Source: Lutjanus erythropterus (Eukaryota > Chordata > Actinopteri > Lutjaniformes > Lutjanidae). Taken from it: a stretch of 64,000 nt of DNA. Below the pieces are notes generated by a model. That model did not search any database. It was not told the DNA's origin and saw only the letters and a program-made list of their open reading frames with translations. Shown in pieces: positions 1 to 12,400 of the stretch; within the stretch, counting starts at the first letter, position 1, and each line of letters begins with the position of its first letter. A program made the position numbers and the translations under genes. The DNA is taken from positions 17,000,204 through 17,064,203 of the forward strand of contig CM034609.1 in the NCBI GenBank assembly GCA_020091685.1, given 5' to 3'.

Positions 1-429
1 TTATGTTTACCTTTGAAGGCACGAAGAAGCAGGCCCCAGCTCCGCCCAAACAGGCCAGCCCCTTTGCCTCCCAGCTCAGTAACACCCAGACGCCTGGCTC
101 CCCTCATCACCCACCCATCACCCCCCGACGCAACCCCAGCAAAGACAGCCTAATCCACGCCCCGAACCACCCGCCCCCGCAACCTCCTCAAGCCCACCAG
201 GCCCAGGGGGAGTCAGAGCCCTCTCCCCCCAGCACTCCCACACCTCCCGACACTCCGCCTCATGATGGATCGCACTCCAACCCGCTGTCCTACCATTCTG
301 GATCTCTCCCTCGCCCCTCCAGGCCAGCTCCCAGGCCACGGCCCCGACCCAGCATGCCGCCGCCCCCACAACCTGCTGCGAATGACAGCGGTGATGGCAT
401 TTGCAGCTCCGCCTCCAAGATCATAACAG
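1..429 (+). CDS. arhgap17: arhgap17 penultimate coding exon (proline-rich tail), 5' end outside or at window edge
   Basis: ARHGAP17 (RICH1/nadrin) is a BAR-domain Rho GTPase-activating protein for Cdc42/Rac at cell junctions. Only part of its C-terminal proline-rich, SH3-binding tail is here. The frame starting at base 3 is open to a donor at 429|430 (ACAG|gtaaac). It encodes Pro/Ser-rich sequence with the segment RPSMPPPPQP and then SASKIITG, which resembles the human ARHGAP17 tail (RPSVPPPPQP, then TASKIVTD, from memory). No BAR or RhoGAP domain is present; these must lie upstream of the window. The phase (one base left over) fits the acceptor at 3019|3020. ARHGAP44 is the main alternative, but the adjacent slc5a11 favours arhgap17, as in human 16p12.1. 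Whether this is an a or b teleost copy cannot be told. Confidence 0.75.
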
Positions 430-999
430 GTAAACTCTTTCCTGTGCCTTTTTTCTAATTATTTTATTTATTGTTTTACATTAAATAAGAAACTTTGTGC
501 ATTATCATGATATTTAAATAGTAACAGCAATGCATAAACAGTGAACTGCAGTTATTATATTTCAAAATATAAATGCACACCAGAGAGCATAAATCAAAAA
601 AGGATAATAACAGTCCAGTGTACTCATGCTATAACAAAGCAGTGTTACTTTGTGTGTGTATGTGTGTTTTTGTGTGAACAACATGTGAACTGTATGATCA
701 AGTTTTCCAGGTGGGAAATCTCTGTGCACTGCTGCTGTGCTGTGGGGCACAGATCTAAGAAAGAGATGGATGAAGTGTTCAGATAGGTCACTTATCTAAA
801 AGTAGCAATGAACAGATGAGTTCATGTTTAAGTGTCATTGTTATGTCAGAGCAGGTGATGATGCATCTGAGTTGGTTATAGCATTCTGTGATTATTTTAT
901 AAGCTTGTATGTTTATGTTTCCTAAAGTAACTGGTAAATAAATAATAGGTTTATAATAAATGTAGTGGAGAAAAAAAAGTGCAATATTTGCCTTTGACA

Positions 1000-1185
1000 G
1001 TAGTGGAAGAAGTACCCAGGTCTTATAATCAATACAGTGTAGAAATACTGTGTTACAAGTAAAAGTCATGAATTCAGAAATTTACATAAGTAGAATATTT
1101 TGCAGCAAAATATACTTAGATAACTGAAAGGAAAAGTAGTCATTATGCGGAATGGTCCATTTCAGAATAATGTGTTGGGTTGATT
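1000..1185 (+). repeat. Degenerate 'GTGGAA.AAGTAC' interspersed repeat, copy 1
   Basis: The segment beginning agtagtggaagaagtaccc, followed by ttacaagtaaaagtca, belongs to a very common fish repeat ('cagtggtggaaaaagtact...caagtaaaagt'). A second copy starts near 14828 and a third, shorter one lies near 15880. Boundaries are approximate. Confidence 0.5.
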
Positions 1186-1190
1186 AATTG

Positions 1191-1345
1191 GGTTTCCCTG
1201 GTAGCTCAGTTGGTAAAGCGTGCGCCCCGTGTACTGAGTCCTCTGCAGCTGCTGTGGGTTTGGTTCGTGTGGCACTTTGCTGCATGTTGTACCCCCACTC
1301 TCTCTCCCCATTTTCTGCCACATCTTCATCTTACCTATATATTTA
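1191..1345 (+). mobile_element. tRNA-derived SINE
   Basis: A polymerase III type A box (ggtagctcagttggtaaagc, 1200-1219) and B box (GGTTTGGTTC, 1257-1266) lie about 40 bp apart, followed by a tRNA-unrelated tail (gctgcatgttg, then a C/T-rich stretch). This is the layout of a widespread teleost tRNA-like SINE. The B box departs from GGTTCGANNCC and no cloverleaf closes well, so it is not a working tRNA gene. Confidence 0.72.
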
Positions 1346-2164
1346 ATATACATATAATATACTAAATAAATGTAGTGGAGTAAAAAGTACTAAACATCAC
1401 AATATTTTGCAACAATATTGTAGGGAGAAATTACATAATTTTATTGCAGTGCAGCCTTTAGAACCAGGTAAAGACAACACTTAGGCCATATTGTGATATA
1501 ATGATAACTAGTTTCACATCCCAGTATCAATATAATATCAATATATTGGCAGCTCTACTCTGAAATGTTGTGGATCATAAGTATTAAATAGTATAAAGCA
1601 GAAATTGAACACAGCCATAGAATTCTTTGGTACTTTTACTGTTAATGCTGTGAGTAGCTCTTGCAGCATTTTAATATAAGATGTAACAGTGTGTAACAAA
1701 AGTGCATAAAACAACAACAACACATCTTTAATGATTTTTAACATTTTCAAACTTGATTTCTTCTGTGTAGGTGTTGCATCGACTGAAATCACTTGCTGCT
1801 CGTCTGCTGATACTGTATTCAGTATTAAGTGATTTCAGCTCCCTCTCTGAGCGTTACTGTATGTAGTTTTCTGGCTTTTGGTGTCACTGTGTCATAGTGC
1901 CTCACACACTAAATGTAACTGTGGTGATCTGACGCATGACAGGAAATGTGTAAATATTGCAGATGTCTGAGCTGCTGGCCTGCCTGTAAGATGAGCTTTG
2001 CAAGGCAGGCAATGGTAAGGATCTGACTGGCTGATGCATTGGCCTTGCTTCTGTGTCCACTGCATGTGTGTGTTTGTGTGTTTTGGGGAAACAAAGAACG
2101 CAGGAGTTTGTTCCTTTTTAGTGTGTCATTGTTGGCTGTGCGCATACTGTAAATATACATGTAT

Positions 2165-2612
2165 TAGGGGTGTGAATCTTCACTGGCCTCACAATTCACT
2201 TTTGATGCATCAGAGAATCTCATCCTCAGCTTTCTACTCTTTCACCAGTTAATACATCAGGGGCAAGTAATGATATGGCGCTGACACCATGTTACTGAAA
2301 CAAATCCAAATCAGGGTATTTTATGTTGTTTTTTGTGCACTACTGCACTACTACTTTGTGAATGTGGTAAAACAGCCCCACTGCTCCCGATCTATAAAAG
2401 GAACGTTAGCCAGAGCATCTTCACGTTAGCCTAATGTTCGCCCACAATGCCATGAAAGAACGCGACATTGCATTGTAATTTCGCAGTTTACTGTCCAGCC
2501 AAGGCTGGAGCCAGCAATCAGCATTAGTGGGCTTTAATTATGTTACATCCTTGCATCAATGCAGAATCTGCATCACGATGCATTGCAGAATTGAAAAATG
2601 TTCACACCTCTA
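2165..2612. mobile_element. MITE with TAGGGGTGTGAA terminal inverted repeats
   Basis: The left end starts taggggtgtgaatcttcac and the right end finishes ttcacacctcta, an inverted match. The element is non-coding and about 450 bp, inside the arhgap17 intron. A TA target duplication is plausible because both ends abut TA. The family is recognised only as a common fish MITE type. Confidence 0.65.
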
Positions 2613-3019
2613 ATATGTATGTATATTAGTATACATTTGTCATGCACTTTAACCTTGCTGTGCAACAAAACTAACATGCTTGTGATTCCTGAACCATCTA
2701 ACATGCTCTTAAACATACTAAACGGACTTTAAACTGACAGCGTGCTGTTGTTCTGTGTGTGTACTTCTTGAGCAGATCTGTGTTGAATATGTGTCGCATT
2801 TAAAGATTAACACACCAAGGATACTCTTCAACAATTGCCTCCACTTCTAAAAATTTTACTGAACTGGTTCTATATGCAATATTGATCAGATTTAAAATAC
2901 AGGTTGATCCTTGGTGTCTTACTGAGTGTGTAAAGGTGGCGTGCGCTCCTCAGTTTGAAGCTGTGCTGGTTTCATGTCTAAACTGATGTATTTGGTGACC
3001 CACTCATTGTCCTGCACAG

Positions 3020-3189
3020 ACGGAGGCCTGGTGCTAAAGGGGGTTGGACGAGCCCTCATCCCTGAGGTGATTGAGGACCAGGGAGGGGAGAGCTCTGCTG
3101 GTCAGGAGCCTGCCTCTGCCGCCACCACCACCACCACCCCTGCCCCGTTCCTAGACCCTCAGATCCAGACAGAGAGCACCATTCTGTGA
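3020..3189 (+). CDS. arhgap17: arhgap17 terminal coding exon and stop
   Basis: The acceptor cctgcacag|ACGGAGG joins in phase to the exon ending at 429. The frame then runs through an acidic, Gly/Ala/Thr-rich segment with a run of five threonines and ends ...QTESTIL, TGA at 3187-3189. The human protein ends ...TESTAL, so the last residues match a class I PDZ-binding motif (S/T-X-hydrophobic at the C-terminus). The junction is supported by phase, splice consensus and the conserved end. Confidence 0.78.
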
Positions 3190-3836
3190 AAAAACAGAGG
3201 GATCATCGAAAATCCTCCATCGCTCAGCTGGTCCACGTAACAGATTTCAGTGTTTTAGAATCAAATACGAGACAGGTAACTCAAACGCATCATTCACTCC
3301 AGCTCTTCATGCTCCACTCACATGATGCCAGACTGCTCTCTGGAAAAAAAAAAAAAACAGCTGCCTTTTGTTCTGTTTTGCTGAGACTCAAACCAGAAAC
3401 CTCATCTCACAATGGTGGCAGAAACCACAAAACTCCTGTCCGGCTATTAGACTTCATATCAAACTCCCTCTGTTCTAGATACTGCTGGGTATTTTAAGAC
3501 TGGACTGCAGAGTCTTGCTAGACTCGAGGCTAATGGGACTTAAATATATAACCTGAGCACATAGCAGCTGAGCTGAAAGAGTCTCTTCTTGTCTCCTGCT
3601 TCTTTTTAAAATGTTGCTATCGATGCTATGAATGTCTTCGGAGACAGAAATCTGTGAATCTGGTTTTAGCACCAGTCAGACCCAATAATTATTATTTTTT
3701 TTTATTCAACAGTACAGTCGTGTGGAGATATTTGAGTGTTGGAGGCCGCTGATCGTATGTCTATCATAAAACACAATCACATTCTGAACCTTTTATTATC
3801 ATTTTTCATTTTGTCAGTTTTAACTACACTCTTGGA

Positions 3837-3842
3837 AATAAA
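3837..3842 (+). terminator. arhgap17: Candidate poly(A) signal of arhgap17 (AATAAA)
   Basis: First AATAAA downstream of the arhgap17 stop, about 650 bp into the 3' UTR; I found no AATAAA or ATTAAA between 3190 and 3836. It lies inside the left terminal repeat of the transposon at 3826-4880. Later candidates are at about 4953 and 4991. Usage is inferred. Confidence 0.4.
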
Positions 3843-4347
3843 GGTGCTAATTAGAACCATAAAGGGTTTTTCGACTTGTCCCCATAGTAGAACCCTTTTT
3901 TGGTTCTGGTTAGAAGTTTTTATAAAGGCTCCACTTGGAGTCTTTTCAAACAGTTCTGCCCAGAACCAAACATAAATTATTATACCTAGAAACATCTGAC
4001 AAAGGTTTCACCCACAACCCCCCTATAACAGCTCCTACAGAGAACCCTTCTATGGTGTAATGGTTCCACCCAGAACCCTCTCTGGGAATTCTGTCCAGAG
4101 CCTTTCCACCTTCTAAGGGTGCCAACAGGAACCCATCAAGGCTGTTCTACCAAGAACCTCAAGGGTTTTATCTAGAACCTACCAAGGGGCTTTTACCAAG
4201 AACCTTTTTAGATTCCCAAGGTTTTATCTACAACACACTTAGAGGGTTCTACAGAGAACCTTTTTTTATATTTCAGTGGTTTTAACTAGAACCCACCAGG
4301 GGGTTCTACCGAAAACCCCTGACAAAAGAGTTCTTCAAGATTTCAAC

Positions 4348-4712
4348 TAGCGCTGCAGGATTTGGTTAAAAAAAAAGTTGTATTGTGATTATTTTTTACT
4401 GAAATTGTAATATGCAATATGATTAGCATTAGCAGTAGTTTTGCATTACAATTTTCATGTTCACTGAAAAAAAAAATTTAAATTGTGATGATGTGATATT
4501 TATTGAGGTCTGAACCAAACAAACATGTTTCTATATTTGGAGAACAAGATTTTTAGGCCAGGTCATCTCTGTAGCACTGCGGTTCCTCATTTTAATGCTT
4601 GTTTTCTCACACTTTCCCTTTTCTTAAAAAACTGATTTGCTTCTGCAATTTGACTATTGCACTTAGCGATGTTGTGATTTAATTGCAATTGTGATTAATT
4701 GCGCAGCTCTAA
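4348..4712. mobile_element. MITE nested in the AGAACC-rich element
   Basis: The left end is ctagcgctgcaggatttgg; the right end, gcgcagctctaa, is a partial inverted match. The interior is AT-rich and non-coding. Sequence on both sides returns to the AGAACC-type pattern, so this inserted later. TA at both junctions fits a TA target duplication. Confidence 0.55.
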
Positions 4713-4880
4713 TTTTAACAGTCCTTGAAGAACTCTTTCTTTGGATGAAAAGGTTTCTTAGTGGAACCCTTGAGAAAGGGTTTGCCCTTTCTTCAACAAA
4801 GGATTCTTCATAAGTAAATGGTTCCTGATAGGACCTCAGCTCTTCAAGAAGAACTGGAACCTTTATTTCTAAAAGTGTGG

Positions 4881-6067
4881 TCAAATCTGATGTTCAGCTT
4901 ACAAGATCTTTTCAATAATTGCCACACACTTCAGCGCCGCACTAAACATACTAATAAAGGACCAAAGAAAGAAATATGGGCCAAAGGAGATTTAATAAAA
5001 ACTTAGAACTGCTCGGCTTCTATTATGGTTGCTAATGACCAAATATTTTGGCAAGAGTGCAATATCAATGGTGTCCTCTCCACAGCACATATGCTGTAAG
5101 TTTTGGTATTTTCTCCTAATAATCCAAAGGGGTAGAAACTTATTTTGTTTTCCAACTGATTTTTTTTTCCACCTGACCTGATTTACCAAGTTCGAAATGG
5201 CTTTGAAGATTAGCTTTTATCAGTAAAAGGGATTTTTTTAAAACAAATTGATTATGATAATTGTGTTTTCAATACATCGCTTGTAACTGATCACTCCCTC
5301 TCCAGCTCAAAGCAATGACCAAATGCAGCCAAATAATTGAATTCTTCTTTGTGTATTATTTTTATCGCAGCTGACAATCTTTACCTGGTTGGGGTGTTTT
5401 TCAGCTCTTTGATTATGTTTTTTTTTTAATTTCTTTTCAGCATTTTTATGTTGGCTTTTCTGCACATAATGCATCATACAATGCATCATTATTCTTAATA
5501 ATTAAAGATTGTTCAACATTTTACAGTGTTGTCAGATTCTTTTCATCAGTCGTTTGTCATTTTTGTCAAAATAAAAAAATGTTAATTTTTAAAAAATCCT
5601 CGAACAATGGTGAGTAGAAAGTGTGACTGCACCTGCATACCCTGTTTTTTAGTTCTGATTTTTTTTACAATGACAGAGTACATGGTGCTCAGCCTATTTT
5701 TTTGTACCCATTCATGACTGTAATCTGGAGGACCTCTGTGATTTACGACATTTGAACAACCTTAAAAAACTTATGTATGGCTCCACGCTGCTGACAGCCC
5801 TGGCCGTCAGGCATTATATTTTGGGTCATCCCATTCTTGTGAATGCGATATCTCAAGAACAACTTGAGGGAATTTCTTAAAACCAGACACAAATATCCAC
5901 TTGGACTCGAGGATGAACTGATTAGATTTTGGTAGTCAAAAGTCAAGGTGACTGTGAGCTCACAAACAACATTTATGGCTGCAACTCAAGGATTATCATA
6001 ATTGTAAACAAGAAAAAGACTGAACAGAATTTTTTACCCACTCCATAGACCGTGTTAGTTAGTTTTG
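4881..6067. other. Intergenic region between convergent arhgap17 and slc5a11
   Basis: AT-rich sequence with no credible coding exon. It contains AATAAA hexamers in plus orientation (about 4953, 4991, 5568) and a diverged common fish repeat at about 5790-5965. Confidence 0.6.
5790..5965 (+). repeat. 'gcgatatctcaagaac' interspersed repeat, copy 1
   Basis: The segments gcgatatctcaagaacaac and ccacttggactcgaggatga, followed by ttttggtagtcaaaagtcaa, form a repeat frequent in teleost genomes. A second, inverted copy runs into the right edge of the window (about 63790-64000), where the reverse complement reads ccacttggactcaaggatga. Confidence 0.5.
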
Positions 6068-6073
6068 TTTATT
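6068..6073 (-). terminator. slc5a11: Candidate poly(A) signal of slc5a11
   Basis: TTTATT on the plus strand, so AATAAA in the transcript, about 180 bp past the slc5a11 stop at 6253. It is the nearest canonical hexamer in the transcript direction. Usage is inferred. Confidence 0.45.
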
Positions 6074-6252
6074 GTCCTCTTTTGTGTCTGTGGCAACTGT
6101 TGGAAAAATACAGCCACAGCACAAAAAAGACATTACAAACATTTAACCACAAAGTGCTCCCCAGCAACATCACCAACAATCAAGAATTAAGTACAACAAA
6201 ATGTGAGTGAAACACACCTGCTGTGTCCAATGAGAGTGCCATAACCTGCCTG

Positions 6253-6485
6253 TCAGGCCCAGTAGCCAATGATAAAGGCAGCTACAGCGAGGCAGATGAT
6301 GAGGTTGACGTTAACAATGAGTCGGGAATGTGTTTTTTCTTCCAGAGAACAGATAGCTTGCTCAGGTGCAGGAGGCGGCACAGGATTATTGTCTCCCTCC
6401 TTCCTTCTCTCCATCCCACACAGCCAGTAGAGGGCAGACGTCAGCCTGGACTGGCTCTGGACGCTGGACACAGAGGATGAAGAGT
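6253..6485 (-). CDS. slc5a11: slc5a11 coding exon 15 with stop
   Basis: 233 nt. Encodes a Ser-rich segment, [13 protein letters not shown] (human AILWLCGIQE), ICSLEE and the last membrane helix [18 protein letters not shown], with TGA at 6255-6253. Confidence 0.9.
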
Positions 6486-9400
6486 CTGGGGAGAGAGAGA
6501 AGGGCGTGTCCAGCAATGACAAATAGCTAAACGGAAAAGTGTAACGCCAAACAGGACAGAGACCCACCTTTCCTGTGATGACATGCCTTTCCATTGCTGT
6601 CCTCCTGCTCTCCTCCTGTGACTTCCATCTCAGTTGTCTGACCAGTTAACTCATCTATGCTCTTCATGCTCTGCTCCACTGAGAAGACCTGCTGTTTGGG
6701 CTCCACTGGGTCAAACCTTGTGAACCAGGTGAGGCGACTAATCTGTTGATGAAAGGACGTGACACACCATACAAGAAGTTATCTTCAAATTATCTAAGAA
6801 AATCTGATTCAGTCTCCTCCAGATATTTCTGAGAGTATCGGTATGCAACCCAAAACTGTTCATACTGTAAGTCTGATGTGAATTACAGCAAAAATAGGCT
6901 GACATGCTTTTCTGAACAACCCAACTAATGATTAATCTGGTCACAGTTTTAAATTGGTGTACTGCAAACTACTGCCAGTTCACCTTAAAGGCACCCTGAG
7001 GTGTTGTTGACACCTAGTGGTGCTGTAGAGTGATGAGATAAAGTTTGGTGAATTGTATAAAGTTTGTGTTAAACAGTTTGTAGGTATGAGGGCTCTTGTT
7101 TGTCATACATTGCATACAGTTTTCATGTCATTTCATCGCAAAAAAATAATGTAATAATGTAAAACAAAACAGAAAAAGCCTAAAATTGTAAGAGAAAAAA
7201 AATCTAATGAAGTGTCCGTACCTGCTCCGGTTTGGGTTCCTCTGTAGCCAGGCTGACCACAACCACCACAACCAGAGTAATGATGGACAGCAAGACAGAG
7301 AAGTACAGGTAATGGACATATTTCAACACCCCAGGCCTGTCGTCCTCCTCGTAGCACGGAGGCGTGGGGTAAATGAAGTCCAGCAACATGCGGATGCAGC
7401 CCACCACCAGGCCGAGAACCAGGCCCCAGAATGCACCCTGAGGGAGAGGAGAGTGGACGGTGAGCACAGTCACACGATTCATCATCCAATCACAGCAGGG
7501 CTCAAAAAGTAACACAAAACAGATTTCTCACATTTTCCCCGTCGCATTGCTATGCGATTAGTTTCACAGCGGGATCTGAGATCTGTGTAGTCGTGTTGCT
7601 GTCATCGCACAGTGCACACACACAAAAATATATCATTAATGCAACCACAGAAGATAAAGACGAAGTGTGGATATAAAGTCATCTGCCGTCAGAGTGTCAA
7701 TTTAGTAACACTTTATTTGAAAGGGTGTACATAATATTGTTATTACACCTGTCATGAACATTAAGGAGTGTTTATGACTGCTGTCAGTAAGTGTCATTTG
7801 GTCAATTATGTCATTTTTAATGAAAGCTGACATTGTTTGAGATGACTTTGTTATCACAACTTGACATAAAAGGTATAATCTGCATTTTGTTCCTAAAAAA
7901 TCACCATTTATGATGCACTAGAAATGTGTGGTGGTGTGTGTATCTGGAGACCCTGTGCTCTGCCTGCATTTCCTTATTTTTTCTCATTTCTAATTTCTTT
8001 ATTACATAATACTATCATACGCGGTTGGCTTTGACACTGGCCGTCATGAGGCCATTAGAAGTGTGTCATGAATATTTTCCCTGACCTCAAGTAAAGTGGT
8101 ATGTTTTGGACTTGTCATAAAGATGTCATTAAGTTTTATTACACTGTCAAATGAATCCGTAACAGTGTCATAAATAATTTCCTGGACTTCCACGAAAGCG
8201 GTACAAGTTGGACTCTCTCTCTCGTTCTCTGGCCTTGTTCACTGACAAATCCCAGACCGGCCAGAGTCGGCTTGTTAGCTGCATGACGGGACCCTGGCGA
8301 GGGAGTGTCGAGGGATCAGCACTGCGCATGACAGTATAATGTAATGTTAAATGTAATCGTTTCTTTAAGTTTGATACTGTTAAATTGTCATAACAAAAAC
8401 ATCAGGTTTCAAAGGTGACATAATTAACAGAGTGACAAAAAGTTCACGGCAGGTGTCATGACTTGGTTATGACAATGTAATAACATTCTTATTCACTGTC
8501 AAATTAAATTTTTACATTCAGGTCCAAACAAAATCACATCATGTGCATCTGTAGTCACTTGGACATTAATATGAACTTATTATTTTTGATTATACATTTA
8601 ATAAATAACTAATATTCTGTGCAGTTTATTATTAGGAGTGATCTAAAATAAATGCATTATAGGGCAGTCTCTGTGTTTAAATGCCCTAAAACTGATGTTC
8701 TGGATCTCTGCTATATTTTTGTTCCTTCTTGATCCATTCATTTCCTTCAGTCCGAATAGTTCAATCGGTTACAGACACAACCTGAGGCTACACCACCTCA
8801 CCTTCTCATTAGTCCTCTTCCAGAAGCAGCCCATGAGGAAGATGATGGAGACCGGCGGCTGGAGGTAGGTGCTGATGGACTGGATGTAGATAAAAAGCTG
8901 CCCACCCTGACTGGCCTGGACGACTGGAATCCACAGTACCGACACCGCCACCAGCACAAGCACAAACACCCTGCATGTGAAACATAATTTATAATAATAA
9001 ATTATGTAAAAAATTTAGGAAAAAGCAAGGATTTAAGCTCTGGGAGGCAGTACAATGAAGAAAATAAAGATTTATTCTATTCTATTTGAAATTATTTTTG
9101 CACAAAAGTTATAAACAGGTGAAAAGGGAAACAAAGAAAGGAAGGAAATGCATGTACTGTATGTTGTTGATGAGAAAAAATAAAAAGTTTAAAAATGGGG
9201 TTTCAAGAAGTGACATAAAAGAAGTCACTTGTTCTATGAGTCTTATCTCCTCAGGCAGGTTGTTCAAAGCTGATGGGCCCTGACAGCAAATGCACGGTCA
9301 AAAACTCCCCCTCCTGAGGATACAAGGCTGCAAACTGCCTCATTGGACACAGGATTTCCGCTTTGATTATTTTTAATGCCAAATGATTCGGTTCAGTTCT

Positions 9401-12400
9401 GCAAAGACATGCGGGGAATGGAAACTGTGTATCTGAACGGTGCTGTACATTAGGTTATGAGCGTTTGTGTGTGTGTAAAGGCTAGAAAAGAAAATGTGGT
9501 AAAGTCGTTATGTAGGAATATGTGGAAAGAGGGATTATGGTTTGGGCGAACATGACAGAATAATGTAATAATTTAATAAGCAATTTGGTGGGTGATTTCA
9601 TCGGAAATGCATTATAATGCCAGTACGTGGTTACTTTTTAAATGCAGATGGTCCAAGTGGAAATAAAATATTCTACATAGTGTACAAGCCTTTAAGCTTT
9701 AACTTAAGACCTCAGTGGAAAAAGCAGACAGCAGGGGGGCCCTCTGATTCTTTTTAAAGTGTTCCTCAGAAAATGTTGAACTTTCTTGACAGAAATGCCT
9801 CAGTTGCTGCAACCAGGACCATATTTTGGCGTATGTCAGGTTGCATACATACCTGCCCACTATCATAAGTTCCCACTCCGACGCTCGAGATCTGAAAGTC
9901 TTCCACAGATCCATGGTGAAAATGGTGCTGGCGCTGTTGAAGATGGAGGTCAGAGAGGACATGAGAGCTGCAATCATTACCGCCATCATCAAACCTCGCA
10001 ACCCTGGGAGGGAAAACACCGACACAACACATTTAGGTGAAACAGCTACAAACCCTGGATAAGATTAAAAGTATTAAACACATGGGGAATTATTAACTAT
10101 TTAATCATTTATTGCCTGAAGGCATAGACAAGATGATTAGTCAGGGTAAGAGCACTCTAGAGGGCAGTTTACCATGTTTTATCTACCATAGGGGCATCCA
10201 AAGGACTCCGTTGCTACTGTTTTTTGAACCCCTCTCCCAGTCTATACAGACATGTGTACACAGAGCAGAAGACAGGACAGGAAACAGTCTCTCACCTGTA
10301 GGCAGCAGCTCCATGACCAGTGTGGGGTAGGCAGTGTCCGAACAGCCAACTGGGTTTCCACAAATCTGTTTACACAACTCAGGGTCTGCACACGCCACAT
10401 CATCTACACAATATCGTTAAAACACACAAAACACTCGGTTTAAACATAAATGCCCTAAACATACCCACATACCCTGAATGCAACCAGTCTGTCCAGTGTT
10501 GAAGATCCATTAAACTGAGTACTGTGTGACTTTAATCACTATTTTACAGAAGTCATGATAGCACTGTACATCATAGCTCGACAATAACAGAAACTACCAT
10601 GACAAGTGTTTTCAGGCAATTATTATGCATCTAGATGTTTGATTTAATCTAATATAACCATGATATTTACACAGAAACTACCACAAGTGTTTCCAGGTAA
10701 TAAGTCACAACATTAAACATAAATTCTGTACAGTATTACCTTGAAACAAAAGGTAATGTTTGGAACATAAGGGAAGCTGAATTGCAGCATAATGACATTT
10801 GCTAATTGCCAGTTTATATATGGAGATATCAGCCAATAATATTGTGAAAACAACAACTTATATTACCTCATTCTTAACAGATTATTATCCAAGTAATGTC
10901 GCCATTTTACTCTTTCAACTGTTGCACTGATATCACCATTTTACTGTTAGCAGATTATCAAAATATTACTTTACTATTGTTAAACAGTTTTTCCTCATTA
11001 CTGTCTTAAAATGTGTTTCCCCATTATTACCCCCGTTACATAAATTTCAGTCTGACATTATCCAGATATATCCATTATCAATACCAAGCTATTGTCTGGT
11101 TGTAATTACCTTTTAATTATCAAACTATTACCCCGCTATTATCATGTTATTATCTAGCTGTTATGTGATGTGCCACCAAAGTCGTATCTAGTGTACATCA
11201 AGCACATTTTCCCGGCTGCTGGCTCGATTATTTCACACTGTACCTGTGTAAAGGATCCTGCTGATCATGCCGGGCAGCATGATGGCAAAAAAAGGCAGAA
11301 TCTTCAGATAAGCAGCCAGCAGTGAGCCACCTTTTGCATGGGTCAGGGTCTTAGCAGCCAGGGATCGCTGCACAATCACCTGCAAAGAATCACAGACCCT
11401 CAGTTAACGTCTAGGGGCTGTTAGGTTAATGAGTAATGATGATAAGCATTAATGAGTAAGTGCAGTTTATTAGGGGGCTGTTTAATGAATGGATAAGGAA
11501 AACACTGAGCTGAAGAGTCTAAAAAACTGCAAAGGTTTTATGTGGACAAATTAGATACAAAGGCTGAATTGAGAAGACAGAAAAGGCTCATTAAATCTAC
11601 TCGTGTCTTCTGTTGTCTCGGGTTTGGCTGCTTGGCAAACTTTCACTCTGATAGTGTACAAAAGGAATTTTTAACCTCCCTGAGGAGCAAAACATGCCAC
11701 AATCTCAGGATGATTTTCAGATGAAGACTCTTTCATACTTAACTTCAGAGGAATTTGTCAGAGCAGCTTATCTTATATTTTATAGATAAAGGACCTCTTG
11801 ACATTTTACAAGTAAAATAAATGAAAATAAAAATGTTAAGTCTCTTTAGACATTCTCATAGACTGTTCTGGGTGAAACCTTTCACAGATGCTTCTAGGTA
11901 TAACCCTTTATGTTGGCTTTTATATAGATCTCTCTGAAAGGGTTATAAAAGGTTCTACCAGGAAACAAAAAGGGTTCTTCTATGGAGACAAGCTAGAGAA
12001 TCTTGTATGGTTCTACTCAGCACTTGTAGCTTAAATTCACTGATTAAAGGATAATAAAATGATATCCTGATGTGTGATATTTGATTATATTTGACATTAC
12101 ATTACAACATTTGTAATCACTATATTACTCCTGCAGTAGTAATTCTGTAGCATTTCCTTTTTTATTTGAAAAGTGCTACACAACTTTTTTTTTATTACAG
12201 TACCTGGTCAGAACACCAGTACCACATGGAGGGGATGGACATGCCGATGATGACGCCAGGCCATGGCAGGTCAGAGTTCACCGGGTCTCTGAATATGTGG
12301 AAGGCATCATCTCGAGGGATACCACAGGTTGAGTTTGGCACGCGGACCGAAGGGATGGCGTTGCCGTATCCCTCCATCAGGGCATTCCAGCCTCCAACCT

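Larger units (their letters stand above)
430..3019 (+). other. arhgap17: arhgap17 last intron, repeat-rich
   Basis: AT-rich intron between the two exons. It holds a degenerate CAGTGGTGGAA-type repeat (about 1000-1185), a tRNA-like SINE (about 1191-1345) and a MITE (about 2165-2612). I see no other coding sequence. Confidence 0.7.
3826..4880. mobile_element. AGAACC-rich non-autonomous DNA transposon, copy 1
   Basis: The terminal inverted repeats are acactcttggaaataaagg on the left and the complement of ctttatttctaaaagtgtgg on the right. The body repeats AGAACC/GGTTCT-type words every 20-40 bp. No transposase frame is seen. A different MITE (4348-4712) is nested inside. A second, oppositely oriented copy is at 38350-39329 and a fragment at 11855-12030. 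Confidence 0.7.

Noticed and set aside
1191-1345. A functional tRNA gene
   Set aside because: A and B boxes are present, but the acceptor stem and anticodon arm do not close and a tRNA-unrelated tail follows; called a SINE instead.
3186-3497. Small gene after arhgap17
   Set aside because: Lies in the arhgap17 3' UTR, with no conserved content or splice sites.
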